A model generated the notes under the pieces. It was given only the letters and a program-made list of their open reading frames with translations, ran no database searches and was not told the origin of the DNA. 64,000 nt of DNA, taken from Neisseriaceae bacterium TC5R-5 (GTDB lineage Bacteria > Pseudomonadota > Gammaproteobacteria > Burkholderiales > Chromobacteriaceae). The position numbers and the translations under genes are program-made. Location: positions 1 through 64,000 of the forward strand of contig JACCFC020000010.1 in assembly GCA_020830965.2 (NCBI GenBank). The letters are read 5' to 3'. Position 1 is the stretch's first letter; each line of letters begins with the position of its first letter. Below are positions 38,387 through 47,035 of this stretch, piece after piece.

Positions 38387-38968
38387 CTAACTCCCATCCG
38401 TTGACCAATGAGGTTGATCTGCATCCCCTCCCTTAAACTTAATGACGTTATAGGTTTCTGCTACTGCATGCAGCTCCTTATTCATGCCTGTCCGAGGTGT
38501 TGTTTTAATTACAACATCTTCCCCTTTGGCATTTTTTATTGTCAAGTCACCACTCCATGAAAAAGACATATCTATAGCATTTTTCTCTGTGTGCCGACTC
38601 GTTAGAGATGGAGCCACCTTCAAATGGGTAATACCAAATGCTTTGCACATATCTTCAGCGGCCTTAATAGATTTAGCATCATCAAGATCATCTGTATGTT
38701 TCCACGTTATATCAATCCCTCCACCGGAATATCCGGGAGCTTCTGATGGTTTTATTTTTTTGTTAGCAATCTTCCAACTTACATGCATGAGATATGCGCG
38801 CTGCGGAGGCCTATACGTTGATGCAATACTAGGTAAGATATTTGCTGCCTTCAACGCATCAACAAAACTTCGTACATATCCTTTAAAAGGAACAGCTAGG
38901 TCGTCAATACTTGCACTACCAGGGTATTCGTTTACCCAGTCCTTATGACTAAATCCTGTCTTACTCAT
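38387..38968 (-). CDS. M15-type (VanY/Ply500-like) peptidoglycan peptidase, probable T6SS effector
   Basis: 193 aa, no signal peptide. The zinc site of the LAS/M15 peptidases can be read: His126 and Asp133 in LTSRHTEKNAIDM, and His187 in DQPHWS, with Asp184 three residues before it as in Ply500-type enzymes; STYR at 50-53 matches the conserved SxYR of the family. Such enzymes cut D-Ala-D-Ala or L-Ala-D-Glu bonds in peptidoglycan. AAGGGGG lies 8 nt before the ATG. Together with the secreted 101-aa protein (4-nt gap) and hcp downstream it forms a likely effector-immunity-hcp module. Base composition is much more AT-rich than the neighbouring nuo genes. Confidence 0.8.
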   Translation of the reverse strand: MSKTGFSHKDWVNEYPGSASIDDLAVPFKGYVRSFVDALKAANILPSIASTYRPPQRAYLMHVSWKIANKKIKPSEAPGYSGGGIDITWKHTDDLDDAKSIKAAEDMCKAFGITHLKVAPSLTSRHTEKNAIDMSFSWSGDLTIKNAKGEDVVIKTTPRTGMNKELHAVAETYNVIKFKGGDADQPHWSTDGS

Positions 38969-39045
38969 AAATACTGCCCCCTTTTAATGCGACTCGTTAA
39001 ATATATAAAAATCACTTTAAGCTGCGGGTATTTTCGGCCCCTTAA

Positions 39046-39078
39046 AAACAATAAGGGCGGATTGTGTCAATCCGCCCT
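39046..39078 (-). terminator. Rho-independent terminator of the nuo operon
   Basis: A perfect 10-bp stem, AGGGCGGATT (39054-39063) with AATCCGCCCT (39069-39078) and a 5-nt loop. On the minus strand it is followed by TTATTGTTTTT. It lies 26 nt beyond the last gene of the operon. Confidence 0.85.
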
Positions 39079-39103
39079 CTAGTCTTGCTACGCCACTCAA
39101 CAA

Positions 39104-39394
39104 TTAGCGCCGCCGCCAAAAATAACGGTACACAAAACCAGGAAAGGCAAACACCAGGAATAACGATAAGGTAGTCACATAAAACTGCCAGTTCTGTGTA
39201 TGCACGGGTTGGAGAGTCCCTTCCAGCCAGCGGGCCAACAGGCCCACCAGTAGGAACAACAGCAGCAATTCCAGCAGGTGCCAGCCAAAATGCTTGTTAG
39301 CCACCGCGACGAAACCTAGCACCCGCTGACTAAAAAAAGGCAGATTGGCGGCAAACAGCGCTAACAGCAACAAACCGATAATGCTGCTCTGCAT
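39104..39394 (-). CDS. DUF2818 membrane protein at the end of the nuo operon
   Basis: 96 aa from the ATG at 39394, with AAAGGTGGG upstream. Three hydrophobic segments are seen (about 3-22, 36-54 and 71-90) and a basic C-terminus (RYFWRRR). It begins 13 nt after nuoN. In betaproteobacteria a small membrane protein of this family regularly follows nuoN; its role in complex I is not established. Confidence 0.85.
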   Translation of the reverse strand: MQSSIIGLLLLALFAANLPFFSQRVLGFVAVANKHFGWHLLELLLLFLLVGLLARWLEGTLQPVHTQNWQFYVTTLSLFLVFAFPGFVYRYFWRRR

Positions 39395-39407
39395 TACAGA
39401 CCCACCT

Positions 39408-40862
39408 TTAAACAACCGTCAGCGACTGCTTCATCGCGTTAATACACAACTCCAACAGACGCTCCGGCAACAGACCTATTACCAGCAAGGCCAAAGCATT
39501 CAAAGACAGCACTAGCTTCATATCCGCACGTAACACAATCGGGCTATTGTCCTGAACATCATCAAAGTACATGGCTTTGACTACACGCAGGTAGTAGAAA
39601 GCGCCAATCACCGACATCAGTACAGCAAACACCGCCAGCTTGATCATGCCGATATCGACTATCGCCTTGATCACGGCAAACTTGGCGTAGAAGCCGGCCA
39701 ATGGCGGGATACCTGCCATTGAAAACATAGTGAGCAGCATCAGCAGTGCATACCAGCTATTGCGTCCATTCAGACCTTTCAGGTCGTCCAGTTTTTCACA
39801 CTCAAAACCGGCGCGTGATAGCGCAAGCAACACACCGAAGCCCACCAGTGACATCAACACATAAACCATCGCGTAGAACAGGGCAGACGAATAGCCAAGC
39901 TGAGTACCGGCCAACACCCCTAGCAATAAAAAGCCCATGTGCGAGATAGTGGAATAAGCCAGCATGCGCTTGATATTGGTCTGGGCAATCGCGGTGATAT
40001 TACCGATAGCCATCGACAGCACAGCCACAATCAGCAGCATCGCCTGCCAGTGCGGTAACAAACCTTCCAAGCCTTGGGCCAGTATCCGCAACATAAATAC
40101 AAATGCGGCCAGCTTGGGGGCGGCACCCAGCATCAGTGTGATTGAAGTGGGCGACCCATGATAAACATCCGGCACCCACATATGGAAAGGTACCGCACCC
40201 AGCTTGAAACACAGACCGGCAATGATGAATACCAGGCCAAACACCAGTAATACGCCATTAGCAGATTGACCGCTAATCGCCTTGGAGATGGTGGCCAACT
40301 CTAGCGAGCCGGTAGCACCGTAAATCATCGAAATACCATACAACAGCAGACCGGAAGCCAAGGCGCCCAGCACAAAGTACTTCATCGCGGCTTCGGTTGC
40401 CCGTGCCGACTCGCGTTGTAGCGCGATCAGCGCATACAAGGCCAGCGACAATAACTCCAGGCCCATATACAGGGTCAGGAAATGTGTGGCGGACACCATC
40501 AGATTCATACCGAGCACGGCAAACAAGGCCAGTGAGAAGTACTCACCTTTGAAGAATTGCCTATCCATCGTGTACTGACGGCCATACACCAGCACGATTG
40601 CGGTCACGCCGTACATTACCAGCTTAACGATGCTGGACAGCGGGTCGGAAACGAACATACCGGAAAAAGTCACTACCGGATGCGAGGTAAAAGTCATCAC
40701 CTGAGCCACCGCTGCCCCGACTAGCGTCAGCAGTGTTAAGCCATAAGTAATGCCGCGCTTATCGTCTGGAATAAACAAGTCCAGCATCAGCACGACTAAT
40801 AAGGCGCCGGTCAAGAATATCTCGGGTACGGCAGGTATCAGGTTGAGATCAGCCCAATTCAT
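39408..40862 (-). CDS. nuoN: NADH-quinone oxidoreductase subunit N
   Basis: 484-aa antiporter-like membrane subunit of complex I with about 14 membrane helices. The conserved lysine segment lies in FKLGAVPFHMWVPDVYHGSP, and KRMLAYSTISHMGF is the family signature. It couples quinone reduction to proton pumping at the distal membrane arm. It lies 20 nt after nuoM. Confidence 0.97.
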   Translation of the reverse strand: MNWADLNLIPAVPEIFLTGALLVVLMLDLFIPDDKRGITYGLTLLTLVGAAVAQVMTFTSHPVVTFSGMFVSDPLSSIVKLVMYGVTAIVLVYGRQYTMDRQFFKGEYFSLALFAVLGMNLMVSATHFLTLYMGLELLSLALYALIALQRESARATEAAMKYFVLGALASGLLLYGISMIYGATGSLELATISKAISGQSANGVLLVFGLVFIIAGLCFKLGAVPFHMWVPDVYHGSPTSITLMLGAAPKLAAFVFMLRILAQGLEGLLPHWQAMLLIVAVLSMAIGNITAIAQTNIKRMLAYSTISHMGFLLLGVLAGTQLGYSSALFYAMVYVLMSLVGFGVLLALSRAGFECEKLDDLKGLNGRNSWYALLMLLTMFSMAGIPPLAGFYAKFAVIKAIVDIGMIKLAVFAVLMSVIGAFYYLRVVKAMYFDDVQDNSPIVLRADMKLVLSLNALALLVIGLLPERLLELCINAMKQSLTVV

Positions 40863-40882
40863 TCTATCTATTCCTTCCGCCC

Positions 40883-42379
40883 TTACAGCTTGGTTTGTGC
40901 AACATGCGTAATCAGATCATTTACTGACAGGTGCATCTTCTCTACAAAAGCCTGCGGGTAGAGACCCATCCCCAGAACAGCAAGCGCGAGTATTGCCAAC
41001 ACCACAAATTCGCGCTTGTTGACGTCTTTTAGTTCAGCAACATGATGATTAGCCACTTCGCCAAAGATCACCCGCTTAACCATCCACAAGGTGTAGGCCG
41101 CGCCAAAAATCAGCGTGCTGGCCGCCAGTACCGCATACCAGAAGTTGACCTGTACCGCCCCCATAATCACCATGAATTCACCAACAAAACCGGAAGTGGC
41201 TGGCAGACCCGAATTGGCCATGGCAAACAACATCATAAAGGCAGCAAAGATCGGCATCTTATTGGCGACACCACCATAATCAGCAATATTGCGGCTATGC
41301 ATACGGTCATACATCACACCGATACAGAAGAACATGGCAGCAGAAACAAAGCCGTGTGACACCATCTGCATCAATGCACCTTCTACCGCCCACTGGTTCA
41401 GATCGGTGCCGACAAACATAAACAGGCCCAGTGTGACGAAACCCATATGTGAAATCGAGGAATAAGCTACCAGCTTTTTCATATCGGTTTGCACCAGTGC
41501 CACCAGCCCGATATACACCACGGCCACCAGGGACAGCGCCACCATGATCCAGGCTAATTCACGTGAGGCATCCGGCAGAATCGGCAACACAAAACGCAGG
41601 AAACCATACGCGCCGATCTTCAGCGTGATCGCAGCCAACACCATAGAACCGCCGGTCGGTGCTTCCACGTGGGCATCCGGCAACCAAGTGTGTACCGGCC
41701 ACATTGGCACTTTGACCGCAAAAGACAGGAAGAAAGCAATAAATAGCAGGATCTGCACATTGAGCGGGATCTTGGCAATCGCATGGAAGGCCTGAATATC
41801 AAAGGTCTTACCGGCCTCGAAATACAGATAAATCAGCGCCACCAGCATCAGCAATGAACCCAGCAACGTATACAGGAAGAACTTGATTGATGCGTAAACG
41901 CGACGCGGCCCACCCCATACCCCGATAATCAGATACATCGGGATCAGCATCGCCTCGAAGAACACATAGAACAGAATGGCATCCAGTGCCGCAAATGCAC
42001 CATTAATCAGACCGGACATGATCAGGAAGGCCGCCAGGTACTGCGCTACCCTTTTCTGTATCACTTCCCAGCCTGCTGCTACCACCAGCAGGGTGACAAA
42101 GCTGTTCAACACCACCAACAGCATGGAAATACCATCAACACCCAGATGGTAGTTGATGTTCAAAGACTCAATCCATGGCCGCGTTTCGCTGAACTGCATG
42201 CCACCATTCAGATTATTGAACTCGGTAAACAATGGCAGCGATAGCAGGAAGCCTGCCAGCGCGCCAGCCAGAGCCAGCCAGCGCGCCAGCGTTGCACGCT
42301 GATCTGAGCCAGTGGCCAGCACCAGCAACCCGGTCACGATAGGGACCCAGATCACCAGACTTAACTGATTTGTGAACAT
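40883..42379 (-). CDS. nuoM: NADH-quinone oxidoreductase subunit M
   Basis: 498-aa antiporter-like subunit. The ATG at 42379 is taken as the start; a TTG four codons upstream would also be in frame. The signatures FAVKVPMWPVHTWLPDAHVEAP and KKLVAYSSISHMGFV are present, with the conserved Glu of helix 5 and Lys of helix 7 in place. About 14 helices. 28 nt or so after nuoL. Confidence 0.97.
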   Translation of the reverse strand: MFTNQLSLVIWVPIVTGLLVLATGSDQRATLARWLALAGALAGFLLSLPLFTEFNNLNGGMQFSETRPWIESLNINYHLGVDGISMLLVVLNSFVTLLVVAAGWEVIQKRVAQYLAAFLIMSGLINGAFAALDAILFYVFFEAMLIPMYLIIGVWGGPRRVYASIKFFLYTLLGSLLMLVALIYLYFEAGKTFDIQAFHAIAKIPLNVQILLFIAFFLSFAVKVPMWPVHTWLPDAHVEAPTGGSMVLAAITLKIGAYGFLRFVLPILPDASRELAWIMVALSLVAVVYIGLVALVQTDMKKLVAYSSISHMGFVTLGLFMFVGTDLNQWAVEGALMQMVSHGFVSAAMFFCIGVMYDRMHSRNIADYGGVANKMPIFAAFMMLFAMANSGLPATSGFVGEFMVIMGAVQVNFWYAVLAASTLIFGAAYTLWMVKRVIFGEVANHHVAELKDVNKREFVVLAILALAVLGMGLYPQAFVEKMHLSVNDLITHVAQTKL

Positions 42380-42419
42380 AATCAAACCCAAGTTGTTATT
42401 CCAATCCGGAAGCCCGGTC

Positions 42420-44450
42420 TTAGCGCCAGATCAATGGCCAGAACCATGCTGTCATCAGGCCTAATACCCCGATGATCATCGCCATGGCATAGCTGTAGAT
42501 AAAACCGGTTTGCAGACGACGAATCCAGCCGGCACTCCAGCCCACCAGCTTGGCGGTACCATTTACCAGCAGACCATCAATCAGCAATATATCGCCCACT
42601 TTCCAGAACAAAGTCCCCAGTGCCCGCGAGCCTTTGGCAAAGACGGCAAAGTAGATTTCGTCCAGATAGTATTTGTTCTCCAGCAGCTTGTTGATCGGGC
42701 TGAAAGTACGCTGGATCGCCGCTGGGATAGACGGCGCTTTCATATAGAAGAACCAGGCTGTCCCCACCCCGGCCACAGCCAGCCAGAACGGCAAACTGCT
42801 GAGCGCGTGGATAGACATCGCTGTCGCACCATGGAAGTCTTTGGCAATTTCTTCCATTGCTGGATGTAGTTGATGGTTAACGCTAATGACGCCCTTGAAG
42901 AAATCGCCATATAGCAAGGGCTCAATCGCAAAGTAACCAATCAGCAGCGACGGAATCGCCAGCAGCACCAGCGGCAAAGTCACCACCCATGGGCTTTCAT
43001 GCGGCTTGTCCTTGGGGCCCAGGCCATGATGATGGTCGTGATCATCCGCGTGCTCATGATGGGCATGATGTTTCTCCATCCAGCGCTCTTTACCATGGAA
43101 TACCAGGAAATAGAGACGGAAAGAGTAAAACGCGGTAACAAATACACCGGCAATCACGGCAAAGTAAGCAAAACCGGCGGCAGGCAGATTGGAAGCATGC
43201 ACAGCTTCGATGATCGAGTCTTTCGAATAAAAGCCGGAGAAGAATGGTGTACCGATCAGGGCTAGCGATCCGATGAGTGAAGTCAGCCAGGTTATCGGCA
43301 TGTATTTACGCAAGCCACCCATATTACGCATGTCCTGATCATGGTGCATGCCGATAATGACCGAGCCTGCCGCTAGGAATAACAAGGCCTTGAAGAAGGC
43401 ATGCGTCATCACATGGAACATCGCGACAGAATAGGCAGAAGCGCCCAGCGCCACCGTCATATAACCCAGCTGCGACAAGGTGGAATAAGCCACCACGCGC
43501 TTGATATCGTTCTGCACAATACCCAGAAAGCCCATAAACAGCGCCGTAATCGAACCGGCCACCATCACCACATTCAAGGCCGTATCTGACAACTCAAACA
43601 GCGGGCTCATGCGCGATACCATAAAGATACCGGCAGTCACCATGGTCGCAGCGTGGATCAGCGCAGAGATCGGCGTTGGGCCTTCCATCGAATCCGGCAG
43701 CCACACGTGCAGCGGAAACTGTGCCGACTTACCCATGGCACCGATGAACAACAGAATACAAGTGACCGTCAGCAGCGACCAATCCATGCCAGGAATCAGC
43801 TGTATGGTCTTGTTGGCCAAAGCCGGTGCGGCGGCAAACACATCGCTGTAATTGAGCGAGCCACCGAAATAGGCCAGTACCATGCCGATACCGAGCACAA
43901 AACCAAAGTCACCCACCCGATTAACCAGAAAGGCTTTCAGATTGGCAAAAATGGCGGTGGGCCGCTTGAACCAGAAACCAATCAGCAAATAGGACACCAG
44001 ACCAACCGCTTCCCAGCCGAAGAACAGCTGGATGAAGTTATTGCTCATCACCAGCATCAGCATTGAGAAGGTAAACAGCGAGATGTAGCTGAAGAAGCGC
44101 TGGTAGCCAGGGTCTTCCTGCATATAGCCTATCGTATAGATATGCACCATCAGCGACACGCTGGTCACCACCACCAGCATCATGGCGGTGAGCGAATCAA
44201 CGAGAAAGCCCACCGAAAAGTCGTAACCCGCTACCGTCAACCAGGTATACACCGGGCCATTAAACACCTCTGCCTGTCCGGTAAGGAAGGCATGAAGCAC
44301 TTTGAGCGATAGCACCGCCGACACCGCTACCCCAGCAATCGTCACTACGTGCGAAGCACGCCGCCCAATTGCCCATCCAAACAGCCCTGCAATAATGGAA
44401 CCCGCCAGTGGGGCGAGTGCAATCAGCAGGTATAAGCTCTTCATTTCCAT
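42420..44450 (-). CDS. nuoL: NADH-quinone oxidoreductase subunit L
   Basis: 676-aa largest membrane subunit at the tip of the membrane arm. It shares the antiporter core (KSAQFPLHVWLPDSMEGPTP, KRVVAYSTLSQLGYM) and carries the long C-terminal lateral helix. A His/Asp-rich loop (HHAHHEHADDHDHHHG) lies near residue 460, between membrane segments. The start could also be two codons further (ATG 44444). Confidence 0.97.
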   Translation of the reverse strand: MEMKSLYLLIALAPLAGSIIAGLFGWAIGRRASHVVTIAGVAVSAVLSLKVLHAFLTGQAEVFNGPVYTWLTVAGYDFSVGFLVDSLTAMMLVVVTSVSLMVHIYTIGYMQEDPGYQRFFSYISLFTFSMLMLVMSNNFIQLFFGWEAVGLVSYLLIGFWFKRPTAIFANLKAFLVNRVGDFGFVLGIGMVLAYFGGSLNYSDVFAAAPALANKTIQLIPGMDWSLLTVTCILLFIGAMGKSAQFPLHVWLPDSMEGPTPISALIHAATMVTAGIFMVSRMSPLFELSDTALNVVMVAGSITALFMGFLGIVQNDIKRVVAYSTLSQLGYMTVALGASAYSVAMFHVMTHAFFKALLFLAAGSVIIGMHHDQDMRNMGGLRKYMPITWLTSLIGSLALIGTPFFSGFYSKDSIIEAVHASNLPAAGFAYFAVIAGVFVTAFYSFRLYFLVFHGKERWMEKHHAHHEHADDHDHHHGLGPKDKPHESPWVVTLPLVLLAIPSLLIGYFAIEPLLYGDFFKGVISVNHQLHPAMEEIAKDFHGATAMSIHALSSLPFWLAVAGVGTAWFFYMKAPSIPAAIQRTFSPINKLLENKYYLDEIYFAVFAKGSRALGTLFWKVGDILLIDGLLVNGTAKLVGWSAGWIRRLQTGFIYSYAMAMIIGVLGLMTAWFWPLIWR

Positions 44451-44482
44451 GCTTTTGTGCTTTGTATAGGTTCCGGTTTGCT

Positions 44483-44788
44483 TTAGCCCTTAAGGCTGCC
44501 CAAGTCTTCTACATTGATGGTTTGTAAATTACGGAATAACACCACCAAAATTGCCAGACCGATAGCCGCCTCAGCAGCTGCCACCGTCAGGATAAAAAAG
44601 ACGAAAATCTGACCTGCGCTATCCGACAGATAATGCGAGAACGCAATGAAATTAAAATTCACCGCTAACAGCATCAACTCGATGGCCATCAGCAATACAA
44701 TCAGATTTCTCCGGTTCAAAAATATTCCCAGCACGCTGATAGCAAACAGGATTGCGGACAGCACCAGGAAGTGAGTTAGTGACAGCAC
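44483..44788 (-). CDS. nuoK: NADH-quinone oxidoreductase subunit K
   Basis: 101-aa subunit with three membrane helices; conserved Glu residues lie in [11 protein letters not shown] and [11 protein letters not shown]. The start codon is GTG with GGGAGGA just upstream. Standard length and position between nuoJ and nuoL. Confidence 0.96.
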   Translation of the reverse strand: MLSLTHFLVLSAILFAISVLGIFLNRRNLIVLLMAIELMLLAVNFNFIAFSHYLSDSAGQIFVFFILTVAAAEAAIGLAILVVLFRNLQTINVEDLGSLKG

Positions 44789-44814
44789 ATTTCCTCCCTT
44801 ATGTGATTTGGCCG

Positions 44815-45474
44815 TCAGGCCTGTTGCTCAGCAGACTTGGCCTCTGCGGCCCCATCTACAGAGGATTCGGGGAGCACTGGCGTGGCCTCCATCTTGACGA
44901 GACGCACTCGATCGTCACGCTTGATCTTGACTTGTTCTGCGGGATTAATCGCCTTGCTGCCTTTGCGGTTGCGCATGGTCAGGCCAATCGCAGCAACAAT
45001 TGCCAAAAACAGCACCAGTGCCGCAATTTCAAATGGCAACAGATAAGTGGTATAGAGTTGCAGGCCCAACTCCCGCACATTGCTGAAATTGGCAGCAGCG
45101 GGGGCTGCAGCAGCAAACTCAAACAAACCCGCCTCATTACTCATCAGAATCATGGCCATTTCAAAAGCCATCAGCATCGCCACCACGGCAGCAACCGGCA
45201 GATTCTTCCAGAAACCTTCGCGCAGTTTCTCGATATTGATGTCCAGCATCATCACCACGAACAGGAACAGCACCATCACTGCCCCCACATACACCACCAC
45301 TAGCGCAATGGCTAAAAACTCAGCCTGCAATAGCAGCCAGTGACCGGCACTGGTAAAAAATGCCAGCACCAGATACAAAGCCGCGTGCACCGGATTCTTG
45401 GCCGTGACCACACGCACGGCAGCAAAAATCAGAATGACCGACAACACATAAAAAACAACGGTAGTAAAATTCAT
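44815..45474 (-). CDS. nuoJ: NADH-quinone oxidoreductase subunit J
   Basis: 219-aa membrane subunit with five helices; the conserved helix-3 region is [19 protein letters not shown]. After the last helix a polar C-terminal tail of about 55 residues follows (about 165-219), Lys- then Ala/Glu-rich. GGGGGAGG precedes the ATG, 9 nt after nuoI. Confidence 0.96.
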   Translation of the reverse strand: MNFTTVVFYVLSVILIFAAVRVVTAKNPVHAALYLVLAFFTSAGHWLLLQAEFLAIALVVVYVGAVMVLFLFVVMMLDINIEKLREGFWKNLPVAAVVAMLMAFEMAMILMSNEAGLFEFAAAAPAAANFSNVRELGLQLYTTYLLPFEIAALVLFLAIVAAIGLTMRNRKGSKAINPAEQVKIKRDDRVRLVKMEATPVLPESSVDGAAEAKSAEQQA

Positions 45475-45483
45475 GCCTCCCCC

Positions 45484-45972
45484 TTAGCGATACTTGGCAT
45501 CAGCTGCTTTACTGGCAGCAATTTCCGCCTCGTACTTATCGCCAATCGCCAATAACATCGGTTTGGTGTAGTAGAGGTCGCCACGTTTTTCGCCGTGGTA
45601 TTCAAAAATATGGGTTTCTACGATGGCATCCACCGGACAGGCTTCTTCACAAAAACCGCAGAAAATACATTTGGTCAGATCAATATCGTAACGACTAGTG
45701 CGCCGGGTACCGTCATCACGCTGCTCAGACTCAATGCTGATCGCCAGCGCCGGGCATACTGCCTCGCACAGTTTGCAGGCAATACAGCGCTCTTCACCAT
45801 TGGCGTAACGACGCTGCGCATGCAGACCGCGAAAACGCGGTGACAACGGCGTCTTCTCTTCCGGAAACTGCACTGTGATCTTGCGGGCGAAAAAATAACG
45901 CCCGGTCACCATCAGCCCCTTCACCAGTTCCACCAGCAGGAAGGTTTTGAAAAAATTGCGTATCGAATTCAT
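45484..45972 (-). CDS. nuoI: NADH-quinone oxidoreductase subunit I
   Basis: 162-aa ferredoxin-like subunit carrying two 4Fe-4S clusters, N6a and N6b. Both motifs are intact: [16 protein letters not shown] and [16 protein letters not shown]. An N-terminal amphipathic region (residues 1-30) associates with the membrane arm. It passes electrons to NuoB. 13 nt after nuoH. Confidence 0.97.
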   Translation of the reverse strand: MNSIRNFFKTFLLVELVKGLMVTGRYFFARKITVQFPEEKTPLSPRFRGLHAQRRYANGEERCIACKLCEAVCPALAISIESEQRDDGTRRTSRYDIDLTKCIFCGFCEEACPVDAIVETHIFEYHGEKRGDLYYTKPMLLAIGDKYEAEIAASKAADAKYR

Positions 45973-45985
45973 GTTCTCACCTATC

Positions 45986-47032
45986 TCAGTGCCACAAAGT
46001 CCATGGTGTCATCATCCAGACACCCAGCACCAGAATCCACACCAGCGTCACCGGGATAAACACTTTCCAGCCCAGACGCATGATCTGGTCGTAGCGATAA
46101 CGCGGGAAAGTGGCACGGAACCACAGGAAGCAGAACAATACTGCCGCCACCTTCAAGGCCAGCCAGAAAAAGCCACCCTGCCCGATCCAGCCCCAAGCAG
46201 CCGGGAATGGCGACAACCAGCCACCCAGGAACAACAGCGAAGTCAGCGCCGCCACCAGAATCATATTGGCGTACTCGGCCAGGAAGAAAATGGCAAAAGC
46301 CATACCGGAATATTCGACATGGAAACCGGCAACGATTTCCGACTCCCCTTCCGCCACGTCAAACGGTGCGCGGTTAGTCTCGGCGACCCCAGAAATCAGA
46401 TAAACGATGAAGAGCGGAAACAACGGCAGCCAGTTCCAAGACAGTAAGGAACCACCGGCCATACCCTGTGCCTGCTGATTCACAATCGTCACCAGATTCA
46501 AACTGCTGGAAACCATCAGCACACCGATAAGAGCAAAACCCATCGCCAGTTCGTAGGACACAATCTGTGCAGTCGCCCGCATCGCCCCCAGAAACGCATA
46601 CTTGGAGTTAGCCGCCCAACCCGCAATGATAATGCCGTACACCCCAATCGAACTTAAGGCTAGGATATAAAGCAAAGAAGCATCAATATTAGCCAGCACC
46701 AGCTTGTCGGTAAACGGCACCACCGCCCAAGCAGCCAACGCTGGGGCAATTGCCAGCACCGGTGCCAACAGAAACAGACCTTTGCTGGCACTGCTGGGCA
46801 GGATGATTTCTTTGGTCAGCAGCTTGACTGCATCAGCAATCGGTTGCAATAAACCAAGCGGCCCCACCCGATTAGGGCCGATACGAATCTGCATATAGCC
46901 AATCACCTTACGCTCGGCGTAAGTCAGATAGGCCACGCATAACAGCATCGGTAATACGATGGCGATGATTTTGAGCAGGGTCCAGATGACGAGCCCCGCT
47001 TCATTGCCAAGAATGCCTTGCAAGAACTCCAT
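45986..47032 (-). CDS. nuoH: NADH-quinone oxidoreductase subunit H
   Basis: 348-aa membrane subunit forming part of the quinone chamber, with about eight helices. Signatures: [20 protein letters not shown] followed by [10 protein letters not shown], and [20 protein letters not shown] in the conserved acidic loop. It starts 3 nt after the nuoG stop, implying coupling. Confidence 0.97.
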   Translation of the reverse strand: MEFLQGILGNEAGLVIWTLLKIIAIVLPMLLCVAYLTYAERKVIGYMQIRIGPNRVGPLGLLQPIADAVKLLTKEIILPSSASKGLFLLAPVLAIAPALAAWAVVPFTDKLVLANIDASLLYILALSSIGVYGIIIAGWAANSKYAFLGAMRATAQIVSYELAMGFALIGVLMVSSSLNLVTIVNQQAQGMAGGSLLSWNWLPLFPLFIVYLISGVAETNRAPFDVAEGESEIVAGFHVEYSGMAFAIFFLAEYANMILVAALTSLLFLGGWLSPFPAAWGWIGQGGFFWLALKVAAVLFCFLWFRATFPRYRYDQIMRLGWKVFIPVTLVWILVLGVWMMTPWTLWH

Positions 47033-47035
47033 GTT

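Noticed and set aside
43022-43075. His/Asp-rich stretch in NuoL as a metal-binding insertion of separate origin
   Set aside because: It lies in a variable loop of an otherwise standard NuoL and can be ordinary loop variation.
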